In this document: piece by piece, positions 27,172 through 38,568 of the stretch
How positions within the stretch are numbered: position 1 is the first letter of the stretch
Layout of the letters: every line of letters begins with the position of its first letter
Assembly: GCF_002865645.1 (NCBI RefSeq)
Contig: NW_020194551.1
Coordinates: 344,877 to 408,876 of the forward strand
Direction of reading: 5' to 3'
Source of the DNA: Hyaloscypha bicolor E
Lineage: Eukaryota; Ascomycota; Leotiomycetes; Helotiales; Hyaloscyphaceae
DNA: 64,000 nucleotides
Translations under genes and position numbers: made by a program
Notes under the pieces: generated by a model
Seen by the model: only the letters and a program-made list of their open reading frames with translations
What the model was told of the DNA's origin: nothing
Databases searched by the model: none

Positions 27172-27949
27172 CATGTCTAACTGCACGGTCACGATGTTTT
27201 ACTTCGGCAACCAAGGGACATCGTGGCAGAGAATTCTGCATCACAGCAGGGTTTGCGTGTGTCAACAGCTGCAACTCTCCATGGAAACCAACCTAAGACT
27301 CATTTCATATTCCCAGTGCAAGACACGCCAACGAGTCAAGAAACGCTTCTGAATGCAAAGTGCCTATCTACCTTGCTCACTGACTCCATCTTCGAGCATT
27401 ACTTACATTAAGCTGACCCACCAAGAGTGTTTGATTGTGGCAAGATGCCTCACATTCCTCACCGCTCCTTTGTGAAGTGGTTCTCGCTATCCCTTTTTGC
27501 CCGTGCCCCGCACAAACTCCACAAACCTTATCTTACTACTTGACAAGAAATCTAGGTCCTACATGATAGCTCACAAATCGACTTGTCTTATTAGGCAATT
27601 CAAAATCTCCCCGCAATTCGAAAGCGCTGGGTCCGTCCGCTACAGCCATTCCCCTGAAGCCATTCCGATTTCATTCACCGAAGAGTTTAGCTGATATCCG
27701 TGCGTTGAAGTTACCCCTGATTCAAGCGAACGTGCTAGGCATCCTTGGAAGTTGGGACCGCCTCCTCACGGATGGTTTTGCATTTGTGCCGTCTAATTTG
27801 ATTTACTGGGGCTGAGTGAAAGGAACCTTCCGAGGAGGCAGCCTCGCGGAAGACCATATCCGAGACTCCGAACAGAACTGGAGGGGTTTCGGCACGCTTT
27901 GCCGTCCCGCCTGGAGCTTGCTAGAACGCCACCACCAGTAGGTATGTGG

Positions 27950-28152
27950 ATATAAAAAAGACGGCGTTTTATATTTTTCTCGTAATAAAAAACGTGGTGT
28001 TTATAATTTCCGATAGTTTTTTTATTTAATTTGTATGGTAATCACGTGTATATAATTAATTAGGAAGAAAACAATGAGAACGCCAAATTAGGCTAGCAAG
28101 TCAAGCTCTACTATTACGTGAAAATATAAAAATCCTGTTTTTTATATATATA
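27950..28152. repeat. Imperfect inverted-repeat element
   Basis: The left arm (about 27951-27990) and right arm (about 28112-28152) are reverse complements with mismatches. ATTACG.GAAAA and TATAAAA can be aligned in both, and both arms end in a TTTTTATATA-type sequence. The interior is AT-rich and noncoding. Could be a decayed MITE; the alignment was done by eye. Confidence 0.35.
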
Positions 28153-28796
28153 AAACCATTGAAATATGATACAAACCTGTATTTTATACAAAAATAGTTC
28201 TTTTACGCACCCCACCACCCAGTCTCAATGATTGAAAATCCACAATAATTCCAGGCTCTCATTCTTCGAGACAAGGCAACTACCACTATGGTAGCGCCAA
28301 ACGAGCAAATAAAAGCCAACTGATAACCATTGCGTCTGAGATCAATTGCATAATTTTACTGAAACCGATTCCGAAGCCGAGTGAGGCTGAGCGGAAGCCA
28401 TAACCTCACTGCAAGTTCCAATGACCTTGGGGCGTAACGATTAGAGTTACTTTGCAACTTGAAAAGAAGTTCATTTCGGATTGCCAGTATTGGAGATAAG
28501 GCAGAGACTATTGAAACGCCCGCATCTGCACTTTGTTCAATTTGGATTCCCAATTCATAGTTGCCCGAGCGTCGGGGAAGATTAATATCAGTAAGGCTGA
28601 GAAAAACGGCTGCGAATCATGACACATAGAGTTGCAACCTCATATCGAGATCCGTAGTAATAGAAAAAGGGTTGACCTTAACGTAATGTAATGAGCTTTT
28701 ATCATTGCACTATAAATAGAATATATATAATAATAGAGGTTTAAGGAGTGTGTCTAGGCTTCCCCGGTACTGTTTCAAGCGGGGGTAATGGAACGA

Positions 28797-29048
28797 TCTA
28801 TTACGCTGCGGCCAGCTTCATATCTCGCTAAATCCAAGGAACATCAAAAGTGTAATTATTCCAGCTTATATTAACTTGCGAAATCTTTATAGAAGTTATA
28901 AAAAAACATGATATTCTAATAGGATATAAGGTTCATCTTTATCCTAAAAATGCACCTAAGCCTTGTATTATTATGAAGCAATTTATTTATGTTCAAAGTT
29001 AGTTTTGTAATCTTAAGCGACATGTAAAGCTGGCCGCTGTGGCACGGA
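28797..29048. mobile_element. Diverged copy of the TA-flanked MITE
   Basis: About 252 bp related to the intact element at 50805-51039. The left end, TCTATTACGCTGCGGCCAG, and the right end, CTGGCCGCTGTGGCACGGA, keep the core GCGGCCAG/CTGGCCGC of the terminal repeat. The adjacent interior, with CTCGCTAAA, TATATTAACT and AAATCTTTATA, matches too. The right flank has the TA dinucleotide; the left flank has mutated to GA. Many differences from the intact copy are transitions. Confidence 0.6.
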
Positions 29049-31114
29049 TAGCTTATCGGGGAGGTCCCGTTCCATTTTGGCTTAGCGCCCTGATTTTCCA
29101 TACCTAAACAGGTTAGTGTGTTATATAAGCGTATTGTAAGCTATCAAATACTGCTACTCTCATTTACATTATCGTGGCAAGGGTATTAAGCTTTTCTTTT
29201 CCTGTAACTTATAACACACCACCCTAATCGCCCGGCTTGATCTGAAAGGAGAGCTTTGCAGGCTTGGCGTTTAACCTCACAAAGCATGAACCAGCCTCGG
29301 TGCGTGGGGGGGTCGAGATCAAGTCGCACGACGCCAGTTCAGCCTCTGCAGGTACATCTAGATACATTTTCTTGGCGGCTGACTGCACAATGTGTTGTAT
29401 CACACTAAAGCGTTCCCTGGTCAATGACATTCGCGAGGCAACAAGGCATTTAGCAAAATCCCTGGTGGTCTGTTGAAGCCTGTTTTCTGATCACCCAGAG
29501 CTTGGTTCTTTTACGGACGTGGGTGTGTCTCCAACCCCCATGACTTTGGCCGCAGACTTTCGTTACATTCCGGCTTAGTGCAGGTGGCTATTTAAGTACG
29601 GCTCGCCCGATAGCCTTGTACTTTTGAAATACGCGGCTGGAGTCCACAACCCCGTCTCCAGCCACGTGCTGACCGTTGCGCTCGGAGCGCTCGGAGCGCA
29701 CGATGCACCATTCAGGCTGGCGGGGTAAGCTTGTGACTGAGAGAAGTACCTATTCAAGTGTCAGAGGCTCACTTCAAATTTGAAATAGTGTCTTTCTTTC
29801 ATCCTATCATGTGTCATCTGATTCGTGGCAGAAACAATCGCCTTAAAAATTAAAATGGTGTGTGATTTGTAATTCTTACTGGTTGAGTGTGGGGGGGGAG
29901 AGAAGAGGTTTTATTGGTCCTCAGGAATCGAGTTGGATGCACATGCACCTCTTTTGGCAAAGCCTGCAGAAGGCAGAGGCGTGATAACAAATGGGATGGA
30001 TAATAGTCGTGTGACTATCCTTTTGGATCAATGGATGTAGTGACCCGAGATGGTTTGAATCATTCTTGCTACGGGGTTCTCCAGTGGTTCTCCGGTCGCC
30101 GGAAGTACCAGCATATGACGGTACGCGTCCGAATGCGTCTCTGCGAATAGCTTCAGCAGATGTACGTGGGCAAATTTGTGTCTTAGGCGCTGATCCTCAA
30201 TCGAATCTGAAAATGTATATTTCTCGGGCGTGATGAGGAGAGCACATGGGCGAGCACGAGAGATTTATGACGCATTCCGTGCTGACATGATGCCGTGAGG
30301 CTTTTCGGAACACCGGAGAGCGTAAGACGGAGGCACCGAGAGCCTCAAGCTGAGGCAACCTTCCGCAGTTCGTGCAATTACGAAGCACGGGAAAACGGTA
30401 CTGCGCAGCTCGCAGTAGCGTTGAAGCCTAACTCTGGAACCTCTGGTAGAAAAGTGAAGAGTCGTTTGCGGCAAAGATACTCAGAAACCAGTCCCAAAGA
30501 AGAAGTTCTCAGCAAATGCCTTCAATTTGTCGTCTTAGCGGCTCCCTCACCATGCTGAACCGATATCACTTACACCCACAAATGAGATGAAGTCAATCAT
30601 GTCCTCAACTTTGGTTGACTTAAGAGGTGTTGAGATTATCGGGTTTCCTTTGTCTAGCTAATATCCTTTATTCTTATTAGTCTACTAAAGGAGAGCTTCT
30701 CCCCAGTATTAGATAATAAATTGAGCTTCTACATTCGCTTGGATCATACTCCACTTCTTTATTGGTGCTGTCATCATAAAGCACTCCTTTAATTTTACCC
30801 GAATTCAATAAGAAGAATTGCGCTTAAGGTTCTAAGACACCGCATGAGGCCCAAGACTTAATGCTTGATAGTTTGCAGAGCCGTAAAGTCGTTGATATTT
30901 TCCCAGATCAATGTTTGACGTCTGATTTACAAGTTGTAAATTTCAACATAACAAGTCTTGAGAAATAATTGAGCCGAATATGTCACACCCTGTTGATATC
31001 AAGCACAGTACCATACTTTTCCGTAGCCGGCCCAAGAAAGAAACCGCGATTACCAACTGCCAATTCCCAATGTACTGAAACAAAACTGTGCTTAATTTCA
31101 CCCCAGCCTATTTT

Positions 31115-33394
31115 TTAAACGTCACCTCTAAACACCTTCTCCCTTCTAACCCATCTCTTACCCCTTTCTTCTTTCACGGTCCTCCACCATTTCTCCATGC
31201 TGCTGGCAAATACCAGCACCGCTAAAACACAAACAGTAATCGGTACAGCAATGGCACCATAGATCCAGTACGTCCTTACGGGGAGCTCTCCACTCATACT
31301 AAAAAAAGCTGCCCAGAAGTTCAACGGAACGAAGACGAAAGCTAAGTAGCTTACTCTCGTGATCGTATGAGATTCCTGCGTTGCTTTCTTACTTTCCTCA
31401 CGAGCTGTGACGGCCATCGAAACACCGTTGATTTTATCTGCTCTGCAGTGCAAGATCTCGAGCCTGTGAAGGATGTCTCTGAAGTTTGTAAGAACGTCCC
31501 GCCAGCCCTCGGAAGTTGGGGTAGGCTCTTTAGACTCGTACCGAACTGAGAGCCGAGAAATGGAGCGTTCTACGAAAGAGTGGTAAATGGGGAGCCGCCG
31601 TCTCCACATAAGCAGTATCTTCAATGTATGGTCGAAGTCTTGTGCATAAAGGTGCGAAAGGCCAAGCTCGGTTTCCCACTCAATCTGGCCGAGACGAGCA
31701 TTGACATACTCGCATATGAGAATCCATTGTGCGGCTACCATTGTGAAGAATGCTAATGGGAGGATATCTGGAGCTACTGGTGGTGCGTTTGCCGGCGTGT
31801 TTGCGCGGTTAAGTGTCCAGAACAAGAACTCCTGGACCGAGTTGCTGTAAGTGGGGAATGTGATCTCTTCCAAAGGAGTGTTGATGCTAGGAGGCGGATG
31901 AAAGTTTCCGTAACCGGACCAGAGTGGAAACCCATGGTCGATTGTTGGGTCGACGATTAAAATTGCTGACGTCCGGTTATCATGTGTACTTGGGTATTTT
32001 GAGGGGCGTGCTTACCGAGCCATCCTTGATCGGAACCCCTATTCGGTCTCACCCAGAGCGAGACTTTACTCCTCACTAAACCAACATCACTTCCTGGCAT
32101 ATCGCTCCATTCTTTGAACCTTCCATCATGATCTACTCTTCTTAGGACATTAAAAGACTCAGCTTGAGCTTTCGCTGCGTTGAGTTGTTCCTGATTCTCG
32201 AAATATCTAGGCGAGACGTATTGAGCGCTGAAGTAATTTGACTTGACAGAGAAAGATTCAAGATCTGGAATCTCTGCTTGGGGGTCTCTGGTGTTCAACC
32301 AAACATAATCACCGATGTGGCTTCTAAAGATTCCAGGCTCGATGTCGAAGGCTGAGCCCAGCTTTTCAATCATGCGAGTGGACAAATCCTGTACCACAAG
32401 AAGTCGATGTTTCTGGGCTGCCCCTTCCTCGTTTAAGTTTCCAAGAAACTCATCCAATTCATCCGCAGTTCTCAAATCTTTCGAGCTCATCTCATCTCCA
32501 TACTCGACAACTGAGATGTTAACACGGTTCAACCTCTCGTGTCGGTCCTCAGGAGTCAATGTCCTGCATCTTAAAGGGACAGTGGAGACTGTCATAAAAT
32601 CGGCCAAGTATCTCAGGTGGTGCCATCCCTTTGAGATATCTCTCACACGCTCATGATACCGACCGATCGTCTCTCTGCAACTGGTCACCAATGTCAGGAA
32701 CGCTTCCACATTGTACCAAAAATATCACGTACTCTCTTTCAGCTTGGGTACTCAAGGAGCAGTCAAAAGGCCTATTGATCCTAGCATAGATATCTCCTAG
32801 ATAGAAATCATGGGGGTCTTCTTCCATATGAAGATTCGCATGAGGAGGGTGCCATGATCCAATTCTCTGACGAGCGCGAAGGACACTTCCGGCCTCCGAC
32901 ACGTGGAAATCACTGCCGCTACTACTCTTGGAGCTGTGTCTGACAGAGGCCTTCTCTCTCATACTGGAGTTGGTCACCACCAGCTTCAATGGAGCTAGAT
33001 TCGTTGCTGACATTGTGGAGGCGGGTTGAGACGACGCTGTAGTGCTGAATGATGCTGCAGATACTCGGCGAAGGCTGAAACATTTTACAAATATTGTTTG
33101 TCCATCAGGATTTAGGCAACAGGGCTGAATGCGAGATGGTTGTGGGCTGTGCAAAAAGTTGCGGATGTTTGGTGGGAAGGATTCGGGAGGACGTCCAGCT
33201 TGGGTGAGGGGTATCTTCTCCTGATCGGGAAACTCACTTCGTGAAATCTCCTGCCAGAATGGAAAGTCATTCAGCAACAAGAGAAATGGAGAAACTGAAG
33301 GCCATTTTGTTCCATCTTCTGGAGTGACAGTTTTAAGTAACCGAAGGTTGTTAGGGCTCTTGCAGAAGGAGACTTGTAAGAATAATGAAGACAA
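31115..33394 (-). CDS. CorA-like membrane protein with an apparent frameshift
   Basis: Minus-strand gene with a first coding part 33394-32016, a 50-bp intron (31966-32015, GTAAGC...GTCAG) and a second exon 31965-31115. The C-terminus has two transmembrane segments (SYLAFVFVPLNFWAAFFSM and YWIYGAIAVPITVCVLAVLVF), the arrangement of CorA-type Mg2+ channels and their fungal relatives. The signature GMN is replaced by a Ser-Met-Ser-Gly context, so Mg2+ transport cannot be assumed. Frames from either side of the T5 run at 32718-32722 (A5 on the plus strand) do not join; losing one T would give REYVIFWYNVEAFLTLV. This is either a sequencing error or an inactivating mutation. The start is uncertain: ATGs exist at 33394 and 33013, and the segment GTKWPSVSPFLLLLNDFPFW favours the longer form. 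Confidence 0.65.
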
Positions 33395-33575
33395 AGGAAG
33401 CGTTCAAACAAAATAAGGTGGAGAACGATTGGCAATGAGCTAAAGTGCAGGCCGTGAAACCCATAATTGATCCGATGTTAGGACAATGAGATTATGAGAG
33501 TACTTTCATGAATGATAGTCCACAGCAGCTGAGAATCCTCTTGCACAAAACTTCAAGATACTTTAGCACCTCCTT

Positions 33576-34469
33576 TCAATTTGCTTCTGCTACAGTCTCA
33601 ACTCTCAAAATAATATCCTCGCTAAAGGCATGCCGGTTCTTCATATGCCCTCTCCAGTTATCATTCCTTAGAAAATCCTTGAGATCCTGCCTTTGATCTC
33701 GAAAATTTGCATCTCCGGAAGGTGCAGAGGAATCTCTTCGTCGTTGCGTGAACGCTATTGATGTGTAGATAATGTCCTTTAAGATTTCAAAACCAACACC
33801 ACAATGGATACACTTCTTTGGGTAGGTGTGGATTTCTTGTGATGACTGAAAATTAAACTGTTAGCACTCAACTTGTTGTCGAATTTGACGACTCTTGGTG
33901 ATATTCATGCCTATGCTCGAAAGCCCTCTCGCAATGTGGAACTGGCACATAATGTGAGTCATGGCGGCGGAAGAACATGTTGGAGATGCCTGGGAGGGCT
34001 GCAATCCGTATTCGAGAAATATACCTTCATCAAGTCTCTTTGATGAAGCCTGTGTGCATTGTGGGACAGATACAGGTCCAACCTCTGAGGTGTGATCTTG
34101 AAAGAATGGTTCTGAGATATCTCGAGGATCGAGGGAGGAAGGGTCAGACTCTCGATTGAGTTCGAATGATTGCGGGATGTTGGGGTCTCAGCGTTTGGAA
34201 TGGCCCTTGTAAGATTCCAAGTACGCGAGCTATGTAGGTCTGTAGGTCCCCAAAGTTTTCGAGAGTCCTCTTCATCTCTTAGTGGGTTTCTCTGCCTCGG
34301 GCGGCAACGGACGCGATTCCAATACCAAACGCGGTGCTCAACAAAGAGCGAAGTTGGTGACGGCAGAAACAACCGTGTAAACGCCGAAAAGGCCTCCTAG
34401 GCTGAGGGCGACTCCAACTCCCCTAGATAGAAGCCATGCCGAAGAAACTTCCGATAATTCTCCTCGCAT
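33576..34469 (-). pseudogene. Degraded gene with a hydrophobic N-terminus and C2H2-like end
   Basis: Pieces in shifted minus-strand frames suggest a decayed gene. The first runs from an ATG at 34469 to a TGA at 34338 and encodes a hydrophobic segment (WLLSRGVGVALSLGGLFGVY). A shifted frame continues with FGIGIASVAARGRETH, a stop, and ENFGDLQTYIARVLGILQGP. A third frame covers about 33900-34190. After an acceptor-like TTTTCAG, a final 90-codon exon (33576-33845) contains CIHC and HMKNRH, a C2H2-like spacing. I do not recognise the family. It could also be several unrelated spurious frames. Confidence 0.3.
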
Positions 34470-34927
34470 TAGTCGACAGCGTTAATACGTGATTCTATGG
34501 CCTTCTGGGAGAGAGGGTATTCTTACGGTTGATGAAATTGAGGTTGCAGAATGCGGACGGAATATAATTCCAGAGTGCGTGACAAACTTCTTAGTAGTAC
34601 TAGCCAAATCATGGGCCAACGATAATCTCGCCTTGCTGTGTACTGAAACGCTGGTGGGTTTTGGCAAAAAGGACCAATAGATTTCTTCAGATAGTGCCAG
34701 CCGGGAGGCCACTCAATGGATCGCGCATGAAAGACATTGAGATTGATTTAGTCTCAGCAACAGAGAGGCTTGTTGTAAGTCCGAGTTGACGATACATAGA
34801 TAAGCGTTCGATACAATTGTGATAAATTATCCTACGCACCCATGCTCTTTTCATCCGCAGACCTAGGAGCTTGAAACCCCAAAGTTCTTCGTCGCGGTCT
34901 CCAACGTGTGCATTCCTGTAACTCCAC

Positions 34928-35711
34928 TCATACCGTACCAACGCTCGTAAAAACTCCAAATTCTCTCTCTCTCTCCAAACTCAATTGTCTGCTTTCAGAA
35001 GTTTTGATTGCAAGCATAAGCATTGCATGGAGTGTATTTGTAGCGTCGTTTCCAGCGTTGTGAAGGTCTGGTATGTCGAAAGGCAATTGAGTTCTGTCAA
35101 AAGACTCCCGAGAGTGGAGCTCCGCTCAAGTAGACTTTGAGCCATATTATACGTGTCGAGCGTTGCCAGCACTGGGGGAATGACATGTAGATTGACTCGA
35201 AGTCGTTGAATAACCTCTACATCGCGGAAGATCGAGTGACCAACGATGACTTTATCCCTGCGGCACTGCGAGTCGGGAGAGCTGTAGGGCTGGTATCTGG
35301 AATAGGTAAGCAGTTGGTAATTGTAGCGGCAAGCTACTCTTGCGGAACAAAAGGCGTCTCCGCAAACACACATTCTTTAAAGTCTGTGACATCACAGTCA
35401 AGAAAATCTGTCGAACCATTCGAAGTGGAGGATTCAGAGGTGGATATAGCGTTCACGCCAGGAGGTAGGGATGGTCAAGATATTAAGTGCCGTGTATCGA
35501 GAGTTGCGATGCCGGATTCTTTGACAAGCGGGACACCTGGTTTGTTAAGTTCGTTTCGTAATACTTCGAGATCGATAGCTATGAAGATAGCGTCCACAGA
35601 TAGATTGATTGTGTTAGTAGCTTGAAAGCCGAGGAATTGCTTAGCGTTCTGAAATTCTCCATTGCGAAGAATAGAAAATTTGCATTGCCCTTGCCATTTC
35701 TTGCTTTGCAA
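34928..35711 (-). pseudogene. Pseudogene of a Gfd2/YDR514C-like DEDDh exonuclease-domain protein
   Basis: The minus strand reads DAIFIAIDLEV and then SGIATLDTRHLIS, the DEDD exonuclease I motif region. A TGA (35475-35477) and, 47 codons later in the same frame, a TAG (35334-35336) follow. Beyond the TAG the frame gives LAATITNCLPIPDTSPTAL. A frameshift near 35255-35275 leads into DKVIVGHSIFRDVEVIQRL and LATLDTYNMAQSLL. A second shift near 35080-35095 is needed to reach LHNAGNDATNTLHAMLMLAI, the final DEDDh motif. All motifs are present and in order, interrupted by two stops and two shifts, so the gene is most likely dead. Introns do not explain the breaks because suitable GT-AG pairs are missing. 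The TAG may be a mutated CAG, a CpA-to-TpA change. Confidence 0.7.
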
Positions 35712-37808
35712 GAAGACATGGGTAATGGGTTGATATTGTTGGTAGACAATTGTGAGATGGTTGAGAAATGCTGGCTAATATTCCCTAATTAATCGTGGGT
35801 GTGGTCTGGAAAGGTATGTCTGCTTACGAGTTCAGATATTTGAATATTAAATTGCCATCTGGACTGAGCACCAAGTAGGGCCCGCAAAGGGACCCACCAA
35901 ACTCTGAAGAGCAGCCGCCAGTTTATGGGCTTCCACAATCTGGTTTATTTGGTAATGCTCTCAAAGACGCGTAAATTGAGCTGAAATGATCAAGTTACCA
36001 AGTTTCCCTCGGCAGGCGAGCACAGATAGAATGCAGAACCTGGCTCAGCGGGACATTGATTCATCTGCATGTTCCAAAAGAAAGAAGTATAAATGGTAGA
36101 AGTTTTCTCTGCAAGTATTGAAAGCAAAACAGGCAAGATGACGGCCATATTGGGAGAATAGCACTATCCTTCGCAACTGTAAGAGGAAATGCACAACTTC
36201 TTGGGTTCCTCCTTGGGCATGGTGCCTGTTGTCAGGGGAAAGGAGTCAATGTTTTAAAAACAGGCAATGTCCTCTTTGGACAAGAAGAGCGAGTAAGGAA
36301 TAGTTGGCCCCTTTAATACGAAGACTTGGATAGCAAATGCAAGTTCTACTGTAAATGCTCTGGAATTGGTATCGCCAGCTACGTACATTCCTTCAGCTCA
36401 CACTTGTGCGTCGGCACTGGTAGTCTGAATTACCAACCAATGATTCTAAAACAGAAGAAATTCACCTTGATAGCCACCCTTGACTTCTATTTCCTGGCCC
36501 AGCAATACCTAACCTTCCCAATTGCAGGCTGCTTCTATTGCTCAAGACAATACAGAACAATTTCCACCTTCACACGAGTCACAGCCCTTCTCTCGCAATT
36601 TTCACGAAAATCTTGGCCTCTGGCTGCACCCCATGCGTCTCCATCACAATGTGATTCATCTTAAGGCCCATCAATCAACTTCCATTTCCACCTCGTCAGA
36701 ATCTCCTCGTGTAAGCACTTCGCCGAAATAATGCCGCCCCGGCCCCTGAACCCATACCCTTCACAAATGACGTGTGAAATAGCTTACATGAGGCTTGCGT
36801 CTTTCCTGCGCCCATCCAATCTGACGCGCTTGGTATTCTCGTGAGTTACACAGTGGCTAAGATATTCACGTGTCAAGGACGAGGCGGACGAGGCAGATGA
36901 AATACGAGGGGTTGTATCGTGCAGCTTGCATGATGTTGACACTTTGTGTTGAGGAAGATCTATTTTGGTAACAGTCGGTGAACGAGCTTGACAAGTGTTC
37001 TCAATGAAACATCATGAGCAAGTGTCAGTGCGAGTCTCGCGAATCTGTCGGCCCCACAACCCGTGATGTGCAGCATCGCCAGGATTGGCCTTATTGTTTA
37101 TGGGCCAGTGATAAAGGGCTGTTCCCGAGAAAGTTGCCACTTCCGCCACCACTGAACTTGGGCTCCAATACTGGACCTAAAGCACTCAGCAAGTGTCCAA
37201 AAAACAGTCAAGTGGCTTAAGGCCCGACATAACAAAGCGGAGGAAACTCCGTGGCGGAAACACGTGGGCGCTCCATTGTTTTCGGAGATGTAGGGCGGTC
37301 CGAGATCTCGCATAATGAAGAGAGATACGGATATTGTCTATAGGCCGAGAAAGGTAGGTCTTTTGAGGAAGTTTTAGAGTAATGTTACCAAAACTACCAG
37401 CCAGTCTTGCAGTAATTTCGTGAAGAATTCTCAACTATGATAGATCAGTTCCGGGCATTCGAATTATGTCTGAAACCCGACATCTTCCGAAGATGCTCCT
37501 TCCCCTTCACCGCACACGTAGTCCGCTGAGTCGTTTCCCCATCCGTAAATTCTCTCCTGAAAGCATCTCCCTCAATCACCACTCCTGGCCTCTAAAGCCA
37601 TTCATCCATCCAGCTCCTCACAAAGGAAAGTCCTTCTCGAGCACTTTCAGATCTCTGGCCCAAAGGGAAGCCCCAAGCGCTCAATCTTGCGGCAACTCGA
37701 AAGGCGGGTAAGGTTCTCTCCACCGGCTCCTCAACTCAACTCAAATAGAAATACGATTCGAAGCATCTGCACTTCCATTGCATACACCATCACTGTCCAC
37801 GATTCCTT
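35712..37808. other. Intergenic region without supportable genes
   Basis: About 2.1 kb. Short frames on both strands (for example 36326-36664 and 37466-37711, plus) show no domains, and they change composition within the frame. The start of the exonuclease pseudogene may extend into the lower part. Confidence 0.5.
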
Positions 37809-38135
37809 TCAAAATCCCCCCTTCCCCCATGGCTTCCCATCTCTATCTAGCCCCTTCCTCCAATTACTTCCCGGCTGAAATGGAAAGCCCCTGCATAAAA
37901 GAATATATACCTCCGCCGCACCTAATACCGCCACAAAAGCGTCCATCCACGAGATGTCCCATGGCCAGAAGAAGATCAAGATACAATAGGAGCAAATGAA
38001 TCCAAGCACAGCGAGTATGCTCGCGGACAAGGTGGAGGGGAGTGGGAAAACGGGTTCCCAATCCCAATCATCATCCTCCGGCGTGGATTTGTTTTGGTGC
38101 TTTTCCTCAAGAGGCAAGAGTGGCCCGGTGGACAT
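37809..38135 (-). CDS. Small two-transmembrane protein
   Basis: A single-exon frame of 108 residues starting at the ATG MSTGPLLPLEEKHQ (38135). The frame is open further upstream to 38378, but that part is His/Ser/Thr-rich and looks untranslated. The sequence has an acidic Trp-containing stretch (PEDDDWDWEPVFPLP), two hydrophobic segments (about residues 41-58 and 63-80), and a basic, Gly-rich tail (WRKGLDRDGKPWGKGGF). It resembles small fungal membrane proteins of unknown function. Tandem with, and 433 bp downstream of, SQT1. Confidence 0.55.
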   Translation of the reverse strand: MSTGPLLPLEEKHQNKSTPEDDDWDWEPVFPLPSTLSASILAVLGFICSYCILIFFWPWDISWMDAFVAVLGAAEVYILLCRGFPFQPGSNWRKGLDRDGKPWGKGGF

Positions 38136-38568
38136 AGTGGTGGTAGAAGGGTTTGATGTTGTGACTTGAGATGATAAGAGGTGCGATGTGCTGCGTGTGC
38201 GAGAGTGACAGTGGAAGGGATTAAATTTATGATGAGAATGGTGGTGCCACACTTGAACCAAACGGGAGCGGAAAATGGTTGGGGTTAGGGCAAATTGGAA
38301 GAACGGACCCAAGAGAAAAGAACAGACAGGGTTACAGCCCATGGGATACCCGTACTTCCTCAATATCGCATGATCCAACTTCGACTTCTCTGCCTAGAAA
38401 CAGTGCTACTACTGTTGTACTGCTCAGCTCATATAAAAATACACTTCAATATCAAAAAAACACAAACTACGAGGGCTTGAAGGTTCTTCTTAATGGGTAT
38501 TGCATTCATATATGAATCGACTGTCTATACATCCCAACTCCATAATGCAAAAGCTTTTCTTTTCCGCA
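38136..38568. other. Intergenic region
   Basis: About 430 bp between the small membrane protein and SQT1. It should contain the promoter of the former and the terminator of the latter; no distinct motif recognised. Confidence 0.4.

Larger units (their letters stand above)
27172..31114. other. Long gene-poor stretch
   Basis: Almost 4 kb without a supportable gene. The small frames here lack domains and codon continuity. AT-rich patches alternate with normal sequence. Recognisable content: an imperfect inverted repeat at 27950-28152 and a diverged MITE at 28797-29048, both listed separately. Confidence 0.6.

Noticed and set aside
36326..36731. Plus-strand frames of 112 and 69 codons
   Set aside because: Two overlapping frames without domain, signal or codon pattern; nothing nearby supports expression.
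38279..38515. Plus-strand frames overlapping the small membrane protein and SQT1 region
   Set aside because: Shadows of the minus-strand genes or of their flanks.
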